Shown: piece by piece, positions 50,019 through 59,599 of the stretch | Layout of the letters: each line of letters starts with the position of its first letter | How positions within the stretch are numbered: the stretch's first letter is position 1 | From: Palsa-504 sp963822765 | Lineage (GTDB): Bacteria > Actinomycetota > Actinomycetes > Streptosporangiales > Streptosporangiaceae | NCBI GenBank assembly: GCA_963822765.1 | Contig: CAWGJL010000001.1 | Location: 1 to 64,000, forward strand | DNA: 64,000 nt | Reading direction: 5' to 3' | The notes under the pieces: generated by a model | Seen by the model: only the letters and a program-made list of their open reading frames with translations | Told to the model about the DNA's origin: nothing | The model's database searches: none | Made by a program: the position numbers and the translations under genes

Positions 50019-50352
50019 CGCTGGACCCGCACTATCAGCTTGGGAATCGGACCGATCATGGCGGTTTGTGCGGCTGACCAGGCAGTTTAGTTCACCGGCA
50101 GTATCCGTGATTGACCGCGTGCCGCCCTCGCTAATTGCACGTTAATTGCACGGCGCCGCACATTGCAGGGGATGGCCCGCGCCCGGTCCGGGCAGGCTGC
50201 CGCCTGACCCTTGGTCTCTGGCCGGAGTGCCCGCAGAGGTCTCCAGGATCAAGCATGACTTCGCGTGATGTACGTTCACCAGGCACTATCACCTGTGCTC
50301 GTTGCCCTGCGGTGACAGTCATGCTGGATGCTGGAGGGGCGGGTACGTACAC
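50019..50352. other. Gap of about 330 bp
   Basis: No gene supported. Contains the tandem motif TAATTGCAC twice (50131-50150). Nothing else recognised. Confidence 0.4.
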
Positions 50353-50720
50353 TCAGCGGGCCATCCCCGGATCTGAGCGAAGCGCCCATGAGAAAACGGC
50401 TTGGCGGACTGGCTCGGGAAGCAGCAGCAGCTGGGGTTCTGCTTCGGTCCAGCCGGGTTCTTTGGTCCGCTTGGCCTGCTCGAAGTGGTCCCGGTCGATC
50501 GGGCTGTCGAGATCAAGGCCTGCCCCGTCAGCGCCATGAACCTCACCCAGAAGAGGTAATCCTCTCCGTTTTCCTTCAGCCTGAAGATGATCTCGATGGC
50601 CATCCGCTCACGGTCGAGAGTGGCGATGCACTCATCGGCTCGATCGTTGAGCATCGCCATCCACCGGTCGGCTTCTGCTGAAGCGCCGGGGAGAACCTTA
50701 GCCCGCGACAGCTTCACCAC
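50353..50720 (-). CDS. DUF6176-like protein, frameshifted
   Basis: GTG near 50720 (VVKLSRAKVLPGASAEADRW). Then ADECIATLDRERMAIEIIFR and ENGEDYLFWVRFMALTGQAL; after a frame change near 50515, DSPIDRDHFEQAKRTKEPGW and LLPEPVRQAVFSWALRSDPG. This matches the small ferredoxin-like DUF6176 family, of unknown function. About 120 residues. Separate from neighbours. Confidence 0.65.
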
Positions 50721-50931
50721 CAGGCCGACCGGGATGCTTGACCGCGGCTGCGTCACGGTGTCCAACCGTATCTTCGACGACGTTCCCGGGTCCGACCCGA
50801 CCGCCGCTGACACGACGTGGGAGCGGCGGTCTGCGAGCTGGCCAACCGACGACGAGGACAGCTCTGCGCAGCAATAGGCATGCCGAGTGAGCTGTGCTGA
50901 TCTAGCGGGCTCTTAAGGGCTGTGGCCCGGC

Positions 50932-52915
50932 GTGCGCCGACCGGGGCCGTCAAGGCCGGAGGGAGGCGCTGACGCCGGGCCAGCGGCGCCGCAGGCGCCG
51001 CCTTGAGTACGCCCGGCATGGGCGATCGCTTGGGGGTGAAAGTCCCCTGGAGGAAGAGGTGGTGCTAACTCCGAGCCGGAGGCAACTGCGTCGTCGTGAG
51101 GCGGGGTGGGAAGGAAGCCCGAGGCGAAACCCTGCACCGAGGAACACGAACCGCGTATAAGGCGGGGCGATCTGGGTGAGCCTGCTCAAGAAGGTAAAGC
51201 CCGTCACCGCCGACAGGGTCGTCACGTAAACGCGGCGGGCGTAGGGGGAAAGTGATCGTTCTTATCGGGGGAGGTCTGCCTGGGTGTCGGTTGTGCTGTC
51301 GTGTCGCCGCGCCGGCGGCCCGGCCGTGAGGTGCGGGCTGACCGGGCAGAAGTCAGCAGAGGTCGTAGTACCGGCCGGGAACGGTAATGGGCCGGGAAGG
51401 GCCGAACGTCAGGTGAGACGGAGGAGCCGGGTTGCTCGTGCTGGTCGCATTGATCGCAGCTATCCCGCGTACGCGGGCCCGCTGCGGAAGGAGACGGTGA
51501 GTTCCGTTGAGCACCGCGGCTGAGCGTAGCGGCCGGACGGCGCGCCCTGAGGAGGCTGTCATTCCCGGCCTGGAGGTTTCGCTGTGGGAGCAGATGCTCT
51601 CGCCGGAGAATCTGGGCCGGGCGTTGAGGCGTGTCGGGGCCAACCGGGGCGCGCCTGGTGTGGATGGCATGACCACGGAGGAGCTTGTCCCGTGGCTGCG
51701 CGAGCACTGGGCGCCGGTCCGGCAGGCTCTGGACGCGGGCACCTACCGGCCTTCGCCGGTCCGCCGGGTGGTGATCCCCAAGCCCGGGGGCGGCGAGCGG
51801 TTGCTGGGGGTGCCCACCTGCCTGGACCGGCTGATTCAGCAGGCTATCGCGCAGGTGCTCACGCCCATCTTCGACCCGCAGTTTTCCGGGTCGTCGTTCG
51901 GGTTCCGTCCCGGCCGGTCCGCCCACCAGGCGGTGCAGGCGGCGCGGGCCTATATCGAGGACGGCCTGGAATGGGTCGCCGACATCGACCTGGACCGGTT
52001 CTTTGACCGGGTGCAGTTCGATGTGCTGATGGCGCGGGTGGCGCGCAAGGTGGATGATCGCAAGCTGCTCAGGCTCATCCGGAGCTATCTGGAGGCCGGG
52101 GTGATGGTCGATGGGATCAAGCAGGCGACGGTGGAGGGGACCCCGCAGGGTTCCCCGCTATCGCCGATCTTGTCGAACATCATGCTGGATGATCTGGACC
52201 GGGAGCTAGGGCAGCGCGGTCACTGGTTCGTCCGTTACGCCGATGATCTTCGGGTCTTCGTGCGCAGCGAACGGGCTGCCCAGAGGGTGTTCGAGAGCGT
52301 CTGCGGCGTGATCGAACGGCGGCTGAAGCTGAAGGTGAACCGGGAGAAGTCCTCGATCCGGCACGCCGCGCAGGCGACACTGCTGGGGTTCGGGTTCTTC
52401 TTCGACGGCCCGCGGGCCGGGATCCGGATCGCCCCCAAGGCGATCAAGCGGCTGAAGGACCAGCTGCGGATGCTGACCAGGCGGAGCTGGAGCGTGTCGA
52501 TGGACTACCGCATCGGCAAGCTCAACCGGCTCATCACCGGCTGGATGGCCTACTTCCGGCTCGCGCAGCGCGTCAGCGTGCTCGGCAAGCTGGATGGATG
52601 GCTGCGCCGCCGCCTGCGGCAGGTCCGCTGGAAGGAATGGAAGACCACCGCCGCTAAGCGGCACAACCTGCGAATACGCGGCATCTCCGAAAGCGAGGCC
52701 CGCAAATGGGCGGGCGTCAGCAGGAGATACTGGAGGGTCGCAGGCTCCCAGATCCTCCAGGTATCCCTGCCCAACTCCTACTGGGACCACCTCGGCCTGA
52801 AAACCCTGAGCCAGACCGGCAGCGTCTCAACCCAGCGGCCTGACGAACCGCCGGATGCGGACCCGCATGTCCGGTGGTGTGAGAGGGGGCGGGGCGACCC
52901 CGCCCCCTACTCGAT
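50932..52915 (+). mobile_element. Group II intron with encoded reverse transcriptase/maturase
   Basis: A probable 5' end GTGCGCCGACC at 50932 is followed by typical domain I sequence (GGGGGTGAAAGTCCCC near 51032, GAAGTCAGCAGAGGTCGTAG near 51349), the maturase ORF, then domain V and VI and a 3' end CCCTACTCGAT at about 52915. The RNA splices and, with the protein, retrohomes into DNA. The 5' border is by pattern only; alternative start GTGGCCC at 50922. Flanking exons are noncoding. Confidence 0.85.
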
Positions 52916-53072
52916 TATAGAAACGGCTCGATTCGGCAATGCCGCGACAAGTCCCCCTCTGTGGATCCGGTGGGACTGGTGGACAAATGGGTGGTCTCGA
53001 ATCGCCGTCGTGCCAGCCTGTGGTGTGTGGTCTCAGGACTTGCTTGACAATTTCGGCTCACCACATGGCTGA
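51507..53072 (+). CDS. ltrA: Group II intron reverse transcriptase/maturase
   Basis: TTG 51507 (STAAERSGRTARPEEAVIPG). RT palm: VRRVVIPKPGGGERLLGVPT, SSFGFRPGRSAHQAVQAARA, VADIDLDRFFDRVQFDVLMA, TPQGSPLSPILSNIMLDDLD and active site WFVRYADDLRVFV. The maturase/X domain ends with SLPNSYWDHLGLKTL. The frame then continues 90 codons through domains V and VI and the 3' exon, which is abnormal; a frameshift probably removed the natural stop. No HNH endonuclease domain, so target priming likely uses host DNA ends. Confidence 0.9.
   Translation: MSTAAERSGRTARPEEAVIPGLEVSLWEQMLSPENLGRALRRVGANRGAPGVDGMTTEELVPWLREHWAPVRQALDAGTYRPSPVRRVVIPKPGGGERLLGVPTCLDRLIQQAIAQVLTPIFDPQFSGSSFGFRPGRSAHQAVQAARAYIEDGLEWVADIDLDRFFDRVQFDVLMARVARKVDDRKLLRLIRSYLEAGVMVDGIKQATVEGTPQGSPLSPILSNIMLDDLDRELGQRGHWFVRYADDLRVFVRSERAAQRVFESVCGVIERRLKLKVNREKSSIRHAAQATLLGFGFFFDGPRAGIRIAPKAIKRLKDQLRMLTRRSWSVSMDYRIGKLNRLITGWMAYFRLAQRVSVLGKLDGWLRRRLRQVRWKEWKTTAAKRHNLRIRGISESEARKWAGVSRRYWRVAGSQILQVSLPNSYWDHLGLKTLSQTGSVSTQRPDEPPDADPHVRWCERGRGDPAPYSIIETARFGNAATSPPLWIRWDWWTNGWSRIAVVPACGVWSQDLLDNFGSPHG
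52845..52915 (+). ncRNA. Group II intron domains V and VI
   Basis: GAACCGCCGGATGCGG then ACCCGCATGTCCGGTGG forms the domain V hairpin (the catalytic triad is not in its most common form), followed by a GC-rich domain VI hairpin (GGGGGCGGGGCGACCCCGCC) and CCTACTCGAT at the 3' splice site. Confidence 0.75.
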
Positions 53073-54959
53073 CAGGCTCAGGAGATGCTGGACATGCCCT
53101 CGGCTTTCGGGGCGTGGATCTTGGCTTTCCAGCGGGTGACGGGCCGCTGTTCGGTGCGGGGGTGCAGGGAGATCTCGGCGCCGTCGCAGGTGACGCGGAA
53201 GTGGGTGTCCTCGACGTGGACGGTGACGATCTTCCCGGCGTAGCTGGCGCCGACGCGGAGCCGCTGGCGGGTGACCATGATGACGCCGTCCTTGGGGACC
53301 TTGCGCTGGACGCTGACCGGGCCGGGAGCCGGCGCGGGCAGCGCGGTGGCGGCGATCCGGGCGCCGCGCAGCTTGCCCCGGCCGTCGGCCGGGACGGGGC
53401 TGGGCAGGGTCTTGGCCAGGACGCCGCCGCTGATGACGTGCATGAGGTGCCCGTCCAGCCGCAGGGTGACCCGGCGGCGGGCCAGCTCGGCGCCGATCTT
53501 GACCCGCTGCCCGGCCAGGTCAGCGATGCCCTCGCCGTCGGTGGCCCGGTCGACCTCGATCACCGTGCCGCCGGGCAGGGCGCCCGCCTTGGCCGGGGCT
53601 GGGCGCGGCGGGCGGCGGCCCGGCCGGGCTCGCGCCGCGCATCTTCAGCATGGCCAGGTCCTCGGCGTCCAGGCAGGACGGCACCGTCTTGACCAGCTGC
53701 CCGCCGATGAGCACGTGCACCGTGAACTCATCGGCCCACACGTGCGCGAGCTGCCCGGCCCGGGCCGGGCCCATCTTGATCCGCTGCACCGCGGGGATCA
53801 CGGCCAGGACGCCGCTGGGCGAGATCACCGTGTCGAACTCGACGGCCCCCGCTGACTGCGCGCCGAGCAGCACCGGCGCCGGGCCGGCGGCTTCGGGCGC
53901 CGGCTCCGGGACCGGCACGGCCAGCGAGCGGTCCGGGCTGGCTGCCCGGCCGGAACAGGCTGGCCGGGGTGGCCATGCCCAGCGCCTGGTGCGGCCGGGC
54001 GTGGTTATAGGCGTGCACCCAGGCGGTGATCGCGGCCTGCGCGACTGGGCAGGTCCGCGAAGGGCCCGGCCACATCGAGCAGCTCGCGGCGCAGCGTCTG
54101 GTGCCAGCGTTCCACCTTCCCGGTGGTGGTCGGCGAGTACGGCTTGGTGAGCTTGGCGGTGATGCCGTGCTCGCGGCAGACCCGCTCGAACAGCACCTCG
54201 GCCGGGCGGGGCTTGGTGAACCGGCCGGTGAACTGCTTGCCGTTATCGGTCAGCACCTCCGCCGGGACGCCGTACTGCCTCATCGCCGCGGTGAACGCGT
54301 CGGCGACCGCCCGCGCGGACGGGACGGCCAGCACCGCCGCGCAGACCACGTAGCGGGAGTGATCATCGATGCCGGACAGCACCTTGCACTCGCGGCCGTC
54401 GGCCAGGTAGATCCCGCCGACCAGGTCCAGCTGCCACAGCGCCATCGGCGTCTCCCGGGCCCACCGCCGGTACTTGCGCTTGTGCTGCTGGGCCTGCGGG
54501 GTGACCATCGCGTTGCGGACCAGCACCCGGTGCACCGTCGCCCGTGACGGCGCGGCCGTCACGCCGCGCTGCGCGACCTCGAACGCGATCCGCCGGGCGC
54601 CCCACCGCGGATGCGCCCGCCGCAGCTCGCACACCAGCGCCTCGGTCTCCGCCGCCAGCCGCGACGGCGAGGTCCGCGGCCGCCGCGAGACCTCCCGCAG
54701 CCCGTCGATCCCGGCCGCGGCGTGCCGGGCCTTCCACGAGTACACCGACTGCCGCGAGACCCCGTACCGGACCGCGACCTCGCTGACCGGCGACCCGTCC
54801 AGGACCTCCAGCACCGCCCGGTACCGCTGCTCGACCAGCCAGTCCTGGTCATCTGCCTGCTTCTGCTCGTCCCCCATGAACAGCAGATCATCGAGATCAC
54901 GGACAGTAACTGTCAAGCATCTCCCGACTACAAGATGTCAAGAGTGTCGTGGGCCCTCA
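53026..54959 (-). mobile_element. IS481-family insertion sequence
   Basis: Imperfect 24-bp terminal inverted repeats: left 53026-53049 (TGTGGTCTCAGGACTTGCTT...) and right 54936-54959 (reverse complement TGAGGGCCCACGACACTCTT...), about 17 of 24 identical. They flank the frameshifted transposase gene. A target-site duplication is not obvious. Left end is 110 bp from the intron 3' end. Confidence 0.7.
53078..54877 (-). CDS. IS481-family transposase with long C-terminal extension, frameshifted
   Basis: ATG 54877 (MGDEQKQADDQDWLVEQRYR). HTH: VRYGVSRQSVYSWKARHAAA. DDE integrase core: LWQLDLVGGIYLADGRECKV (D), VLTDNGKQFTGRFTKPRPAE (D), YSPTTTGKVERWHQTLRREL (E). After a frame change near 54050: AQAAITAWVHAYNHARPHQA and LGMATPASLFRPGS. 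A further 270-residue beta-rich extension (IKMGPARAGQLAHVWADEFT, LRLDGHLMHVISGGVLAKTL) ends at 53078. This longer form is known for some actinobacterial IS481 elements. Frame changes near 54050, 53940 and 53590 make it non-functional as shown. Confidence 0.75.
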
Positions 54960-55599
54960 CACCGACAGCCAGCCTTTCGGATGCCTGTGCCTCGGTATCC
55001 TGCCTCAGAGGTGTTACGACTTTCCTTACGGCTTCAAGGGCGCACCTTCGGCGCGCCGGGTCTGACGGCCCGGGCCGTGAACAGCGAGGACGGGCGCGAG
55101 CAGTCGAGAGGGAGAAAGCGGCCAGGGTGACCCGCCGTAGGCGGCCAGGGTTCAACCGGGGTCTCGCCGTTGCGGGGCGGCAGCTTTTCGCCGCGTCCTT
55201 CGGACGCTAGCCCTACGGCGCGGCGGCTGCCGCGCACGGCGCCCCCGGTGACCGGCCGACTGCGGTCCCCGCCGTATACCGCTGCCGCGCCCGCCAGCAC
55301 CACGACCAGGCCGACGGCGTCGCGCCAGATGCGCCAGTCGCCGTGAAGATGTCACAGCGACCGGGGCGGAACGCCGCGCATTGTCCGGGCTGGCCCCTCC
55401 AGCCTCAACGGTGCTTCGCATCCCGCTGCGCGGGACGCGCCTGCGGCGCGCCGTTGACCCTGGAGCCTCTGCCAGCCCAGCAGGCCTGACGGCGAGGGCC
55501 AGGCCAGAGCCAGGCCCGAAACGCGCGCGGCGAACCTCCAGCGTGGTACCTGTCAGAATGAGGCCAAATAGAACCAACCGCGAACTACGATTGCACCCA
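54960..55599. other. GC-rich, hairpin-dense noncoding region
   Basis: No gene supported. Rich in short self-complementary blocks (for example GCGCGGGACGCGCCTGCGGCGCGCC near 55430, GGGCGCACCTTCGGCGCGCC near 55046). It abuts, and seems to have cut off, the gene at 55600-55844. May be a degraded non-autonomous element. Confidence 0.4.
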
Positions 55600-55844
55600 C
55601 AATTGCTCGGACGACCCGGCATGTTCTGAACGAGGGACGCATGTAGCTTTCCGTCGGCGCTCGTAATCACGACCTCAGTGGGATTCGTAAGGGCGATGCA
55701 GCAATAGTTGCCGCCATCTTGCTGGACGCTAATTGATAGCAATCGTCGGTTGTTAGCATGCTGCCACTTTTCCATGCAGTCATAAACCCCGCGCATGGAA
55801 GGATCCTCGAAATAAACGAGGTTATGCTTGTTCGTGTCTGACAT
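55600..55844 (-). pseudogene. 5' fragment of an unknown gene, truncated by the hairpin region
   Basis: ATG 55844 with GGGAGGT upstream (spacer 9). MSDTNKHNLVYFEDPSMRGV, YDCMEKWQHANNRRLLSISV, then ALTNPTEVVITSADGKLHAS and VQNMPGRP. After about 85 residues the frame enters high-GC noncoding sequence, so the 3' end is lost. Lower GC than its surroundings suggests foreign origin. Family not recognised. Confidence 0.45.
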
Positions 55845-56028
55845 GAGACCTATACCTCCCCTCCGATCGGGATCGCGCTATCCGGCTACGCCAGCTTGCA
55901 GATTGCTATGAACTACACGTAGACCATCACCTTAGCCTACTTCGCCTGTTTCCCATCCGACGGCGTTAGCCGCCAACCACTTCCGAAGCCGTGATCTGGC
56001 CTTCTGCCGCTAGCGAATGTCGCCAACC

Positions 56029-56336
56029 TCAGGTGCTTGTTCTGCCTCGTTGCCTTGCCTCGCCGCATTTTGGACAGTAGGCGGCTTTGCCGAGAAGCTT
56101 ACTTCCGCAGTTCATGCAGATTGGGCTGCTTCCACAATAAATGCAGAACTTGGCATTGCTGGGAATACGCTCGCGCATTTATCACACGACACCGCCCCAC
56201 ATTTCGGGCATGGATCCGATGGAGAATTTATGGATATTAGTTTGGCCGTTTCAAAACCTTCTTTAAAATCGAACGTTTCCGTTGCAATATCATTCCCGCA
56301 GTTATCGCAACGATAAGTAGGAACCTTGAAAAGCAT
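56029..56336 (-). CDS. Zinc-ribbon protein of low GC content, frameshifted
   Basis: ATG 56336 with GGGAGGG upstream. Four CxxC pairs: YRCDNCGNDIA, DPCPKCGAVSCDKCA, then after a frame change near 56140 FCIYCGSSPICMNCG and AYCPKCGEARQRG, ending at the TGA at 56029. Small (about 100 residues) multi-zinc protein, probably binding nucleic acid or protein. AT-rich compared with the rest of the window, hence likely transferred. Confidence 0.6.
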
Positions 56337-56783
56337 ACGCCCTCCCGAGCACTTTAATGTCACATCTTAATCAAACGGCGAGGCGTTGTATAGGGGCAGA
56401 TTGATGGTCTTGCTTGAGACTGGTTCGCGCTGTGGCTCGTATCGAGCCTCCCAACACAAGACCTGTGAGTCACCGATGGGCGCCGTCCGTCGGCAGCGTG
56501 CCCGTTGCGTGCCCGATAGGGGAGTCAGAACCGGTGCTCACGGTCACTCACGGACGACCGAAGATGGTGGCTGACCTGCAACGCGCCGGTCAGTGAGGCA
56601 TGACAAGCCAGTTCCCAAGCTGATCGTCGCGCCCATCGCGCTCTTGGCTGCCGCCCAACGCTCCGCGGCGAAACGTATCCAGGCCGTCGTGGCTTGCTGA
56701 TAGCGGGCGGCACGGGCCTCGTTGAACCTCCCTCCTGGAGTGGCGGCAGCCAGGAGCGCATCAAGTACCTTTAGTTAGTGGAT
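56337..56783. other. Gap of about 450 bp
   Basis: No gene is convincing. A minus-strand fragment (ARYQQATTAWIRFAAERWAA near 56650) has coding character but no start or end that I can defend. Confidence 0.35.
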
Positions 56784-57339
56784 ATGTCGCAGGTAGTGAC
56801 CTGGGCCATCGCCCTGCTGGCACTCGTGGTGAGCTTCGCCAGCTACCGCTTGAACGTCAGAGACAGGCGTCACGCGCTGGGAAGCTCAGGAGCGGGCACA
56901 GGCGGAGGAAGTTGCTGGTTGGCTCGTTCGTGAGATGTGCGGGGAGCACAAGGAGATAGAGTGGAAGGCATATGTCCGGAATAGCTCCAAGTCTCCTGTC
57001 TACGACGTTCTCTACGTTATCCATGACAGCGAGGATTTGGACGCGGCGATGCCGGAGATTATTCCGCTGATCCCGCCGGACACTACGTGGGACTTCTTCC
57101 CGACATGGTTCGGGGATCAGCCGGAGGAGAATCTGCGGGTGTATATGACCTTCCGGGACAAACGTGGGAAGGCGTGGCAGCGGGACACGCACGGCAGACT
57201 GACGCCTTTCCGGCGGAACGTTGACAATGCGCCACCGGCGGACCCGGTGTCTGGCCGGATTAGTTACGGCGTAAGGAACCAGGCTGCCGGACTGGGCAAC
57301 TCCGTGGCGGCCACCGAGGAAGAGCTTGCTGAACTTTAA
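56784..57339 (+). CDS. Membrane-anchored hypothetical protein, frameshifted
   Basis: ATG 56784 (MSQVVTWAIALLALVVSFAS), one membrane helix then a basic linker. Frame change near 56875, then WEAQERAQAEEVAGWLVREM, KEIEWKAYVRNSSKSPVYDV, PEIIPLIPPDTTWDFFPTWF and LRVYMTFRDKRGKAWQRDTH. The soluble part looks like a beta-sandwich. Known as an uncharacterised actinobacterial protein type. Function unknown. Confidence 0.55.
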
Positions 57340-57920
57340 TCGAGCGGTTGCGGGATGAGGCTGAATCCGCCAGACAACGTGCCGCTAAAGAACGTGGTGT
57401 GGGTAACCAACTGAGTGACGATCGCGGCCGACAGCGATGGACACCAGCGGACGAGTGTGAACGGCATGTAGCAGTTCCGAGTGAGGATTCCAAAGCATAG
57501 ATGACAGATAGCATTCCCTGACACGGAAGAGGTCACTGGTTCAAATTGTCCAGTACGGCCTTACCAAGTGGCAGTAAACGCCGACAGGGCATGCTGTAGT
57601 CGTAGACGATCGCTGCTTTTCTCATCGCTCTCATTCTCGTCAGTCTGGGCCGGGCCAGCCACGTCCACACCAACCACGTCCACACCTCGGCGAGTCACCG
57701 CTCGACTCGCTGGCTCCTCTTGCACGATCGAGGCCATGACCGTCGACTCGGCAGCGGCCCGGATGTCGGCAGTGCTCGGCTTGAACTGGGTGTAGGCACC
57801 GAGGATGGCCCGGCCATCAGTCAGATACGCGGCGCGCAACGCCCGTCGGACTGCGCGATCTAGATTGGGTTACTGTGGTGGCCTGCCCTGACCGCAGACG
57901 CTGAGCTGGGAGTGTGTTAG
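57340..57920. other. Gap of about 580 bp upstream of the PP2C gene, with a tRNA-like scar
   Basis: A stretch near 57519-57566 resembles the T-arm and acceptor end of a tRNA (CACTGGTTCAAATTGTCCAG, then ACGGCCTTACCA) but with an enlarged loop and no 5' half. A minus-strand frame at 57561-57839 (DGRAILGAYTQFKPSTADIR) is weak. Nothing else supported. Confidence 0.35.
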
Positions 57921-58682
57921 ATGACCACAAGCATAGCCCTGGTTACCGCCGCTGCTTCTGAGACGGGTCTTGTCCGGCAGAACAACGAGGACGCGGCTTA
58001 CTCGGGCCGTTGGCTATTCGCGGTCGCCGACGGTATGGGCGGCCACGCCGCAGGTGAGATAGCCAGCGCCGCGGTGATCGAGTCGCTGCGCGCCCACGAC
58101 GAGGATGTAGCCGCCGATGCCCTGCTGGAAGTCCTGGGCCACGCCGTGACCGAGGCAAACGCGGAGGTCGCCCGACGGGCCGCCGAAGACCCGGCCCGGT
58201 TCGGCATGGGCACCACCCTTACGGCGATGCTCTGGTCAGGCGACACAGCCGTCCTGGCCCACATCGGCGATTCCCGGGCATTCCGGTTGCGGGACGGCCA
58301 GCTGCGCCAGATCACCGAGGACCACGTGCTCGGCAATCTCGTCTCGAACGCTGGCCCCCTGGCGCCGGTGCTCTCGCGGTATCTCGACGGCCGCCCAGAC
58401 CGATCCCCGGACCTCAGCCTCCGCGACCTACGGACCGGAGATCGCTATCTGATCTGTTCTGATGGCCTCAGCCCGGTCGTGAGCTCGGAGGAGATCGGCG
58501 CCGTGCTGGCGGCGGCGGCCGATCCCGCTGACGCCGTACGCGAGCTCGTCGCCCTGGCCGAAGAGGCCGGAGCACCGGACAACATCAGCGCCATCGTCAT
58601 CGACGTCCGAGATCCGGGCGATAGCCCGCACCCTGCCGAGCCCGTGACGCTCGGCGCGGCCGCAGCAGCGGTCACCCGCTAG
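57921..58682 (+). CDS. PP2C-family serine/threonine phosphatase
   Basis: 253 residues. Metal sites: LVRQNNEDAAYSG, FAVADGMGGHAAGE, GMGTTLTAMLWSGD, HIGDSRAFRLRDG, YLICSDGLSPVVS and GAPDNISAIVIDV, all key Asp residues present. Cytosolic, no membrane segment, unlike PstP. It would reverse Ser/Thr kinase signalling; no kinase is in the window. Ends against the GntR gene tail (stops overlap). Confidence 0.92.
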   Translation: MTTSIALVTAAASETGLVRQNNEDAAYSGRWLFAVADGMGGHAAGEIASAAVIESLRAHDEDVAADALLEVLGHAVTEANAEVARRAAEDPARFGMGTTLTAMLWSGDTAVLAHIGDSRAFRLRDGQLRQITEDHVLGNLVSNAGPLAPVLSRYLDGRPDRSPDLSLRDLRTGDRYLICSDGLSPVVSSEEIGAVLAAAADPADAVRELVALAEEAGAPDNISAIVIDVRDPGDSPHPAEPVTLGAAAAAVTR

Positions 58683-59500
58683 CGCTCGGTCCCTGTATCG
58701 GCCAGTTCAGGCCAGGGCTCGGCCGCGCCCTCGCCGCGTTCGAGCACCACGACCTGTTCGACACGATCACTCGGGATCACATAGACGGTCACCTCGAGCG
58801 GCCGTTCATCCTTCCCCGACGTGCCGACGCGCACGATCTCAAGACCGGTATCGTGACCGGGATCTGCAGCTCGTCGGCCTCTTCCTTGGTCGGCATCCGG
58901 GCCCGGTGCGTTTCCCGCCACGAGATGGGCCAGTGGCCCGCTGCCTCCAGCCGGTACAGCCAGTCCCCGGGCGCCGCGGCCGCCGCAGCGACTTCGGGAG
59001 CGTCCGCAAGGCCGCGCGGGTGAATGTAGGAGTCATTCGTCTGGAACGGGGGCTCAGACGCCGGGCCCGTGACCCGGTGCCGACGCATCACCTCAGTTCC
59101 CTCCGGCACGCCAAGCATCCTGGCCAGCCGCGGATCGGTCAGCTTCTCGAGCTTCGCCGTACGCGGCACATGGTGCACCCACACTTCCTGAGCACTGGCG
59201 CTCGGGAAGCTGTACCCGGGTTCGTCGGTCCCGGCGTTGCGCTTAACCAGATTCCCGCGCGGCCGCCGCGGCCTGGACATGCCGTGCCGTACGACCGTGC
59301 CCCTGCGCGGAACGGCCCAGAGCAGGCCCTCGGCCTCAAGGATCGCGATCGCCCGGGCCAGCGTGTCCCGGTTAACCCCGTACCGCCGCGACAGGTCCGT
59401 CATGCGAGGCAGGTTCGCGCCGGGCTCCCACTCGCCGCTGAGGATGCGGGCTCCGCAGATCAGCGGCGATGTCCAGGTATCGCGAAGTTCCGGCCGGCAA
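58679..59500 (-). CDS. GntR-family transcriptional regulator (UTRA type), frameshifted
   Basis: TTG 59500 with GGAG 6 bases upstream (LPAGTSRYLDIAADLR). Frame change near 59450, then RILSGEWEPGANLPRMTDLS, RYGVNRDTLARAIAILEAEG and LWAVPRRGTVVRHG: the GntR wing-helix. The UTRA-like ligand part follows (HRVTGPASEPPFQTNDSYIH, GDWLYRLEAAGHWPISWRET), then after a change near 58850 EIVRVGTSGKDERPLEVTVY and VIPSDRVEQVVVLERG. Effector unknown. Repeats upstream suggest autoregulation. Confidence 0.78.
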
Positions 59501-59526
59501 GCTCAGCTCCAGATCTCGTCGAGGTT

Positions 59527-59599
59527 ATTTGCCCAAGCATATTGACAGCGGAAACGGGTAACATCACGATGAAGATATGCCCAAGCAATTAAGGGCATA
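59527..59599. promoter_or_regulatory. Direct repeats and inverted repeat upstream of the GntR gene
   Basis: ATTTGCCCAAGCA (59527-59539) and ATATGCCCAAGCA (59575-59587) are direct repeats 48 bp apart; TATGCCC and GGGCATA (59576-59582, 59593-59599) form an inverted repeat. They lie 27-100 bp upstream of the regulator's start, as expected for an operator of a dimeric GntR protein. Confidence 0.5.

Noticed and set aside
55152..55844. 230-residue protein from 55844 to 55152
   Set aside because: After about 85 residues the translation turns to Arg/Ala/Pro-rich noncoding sequence, so only a 5' fragment is accepted.
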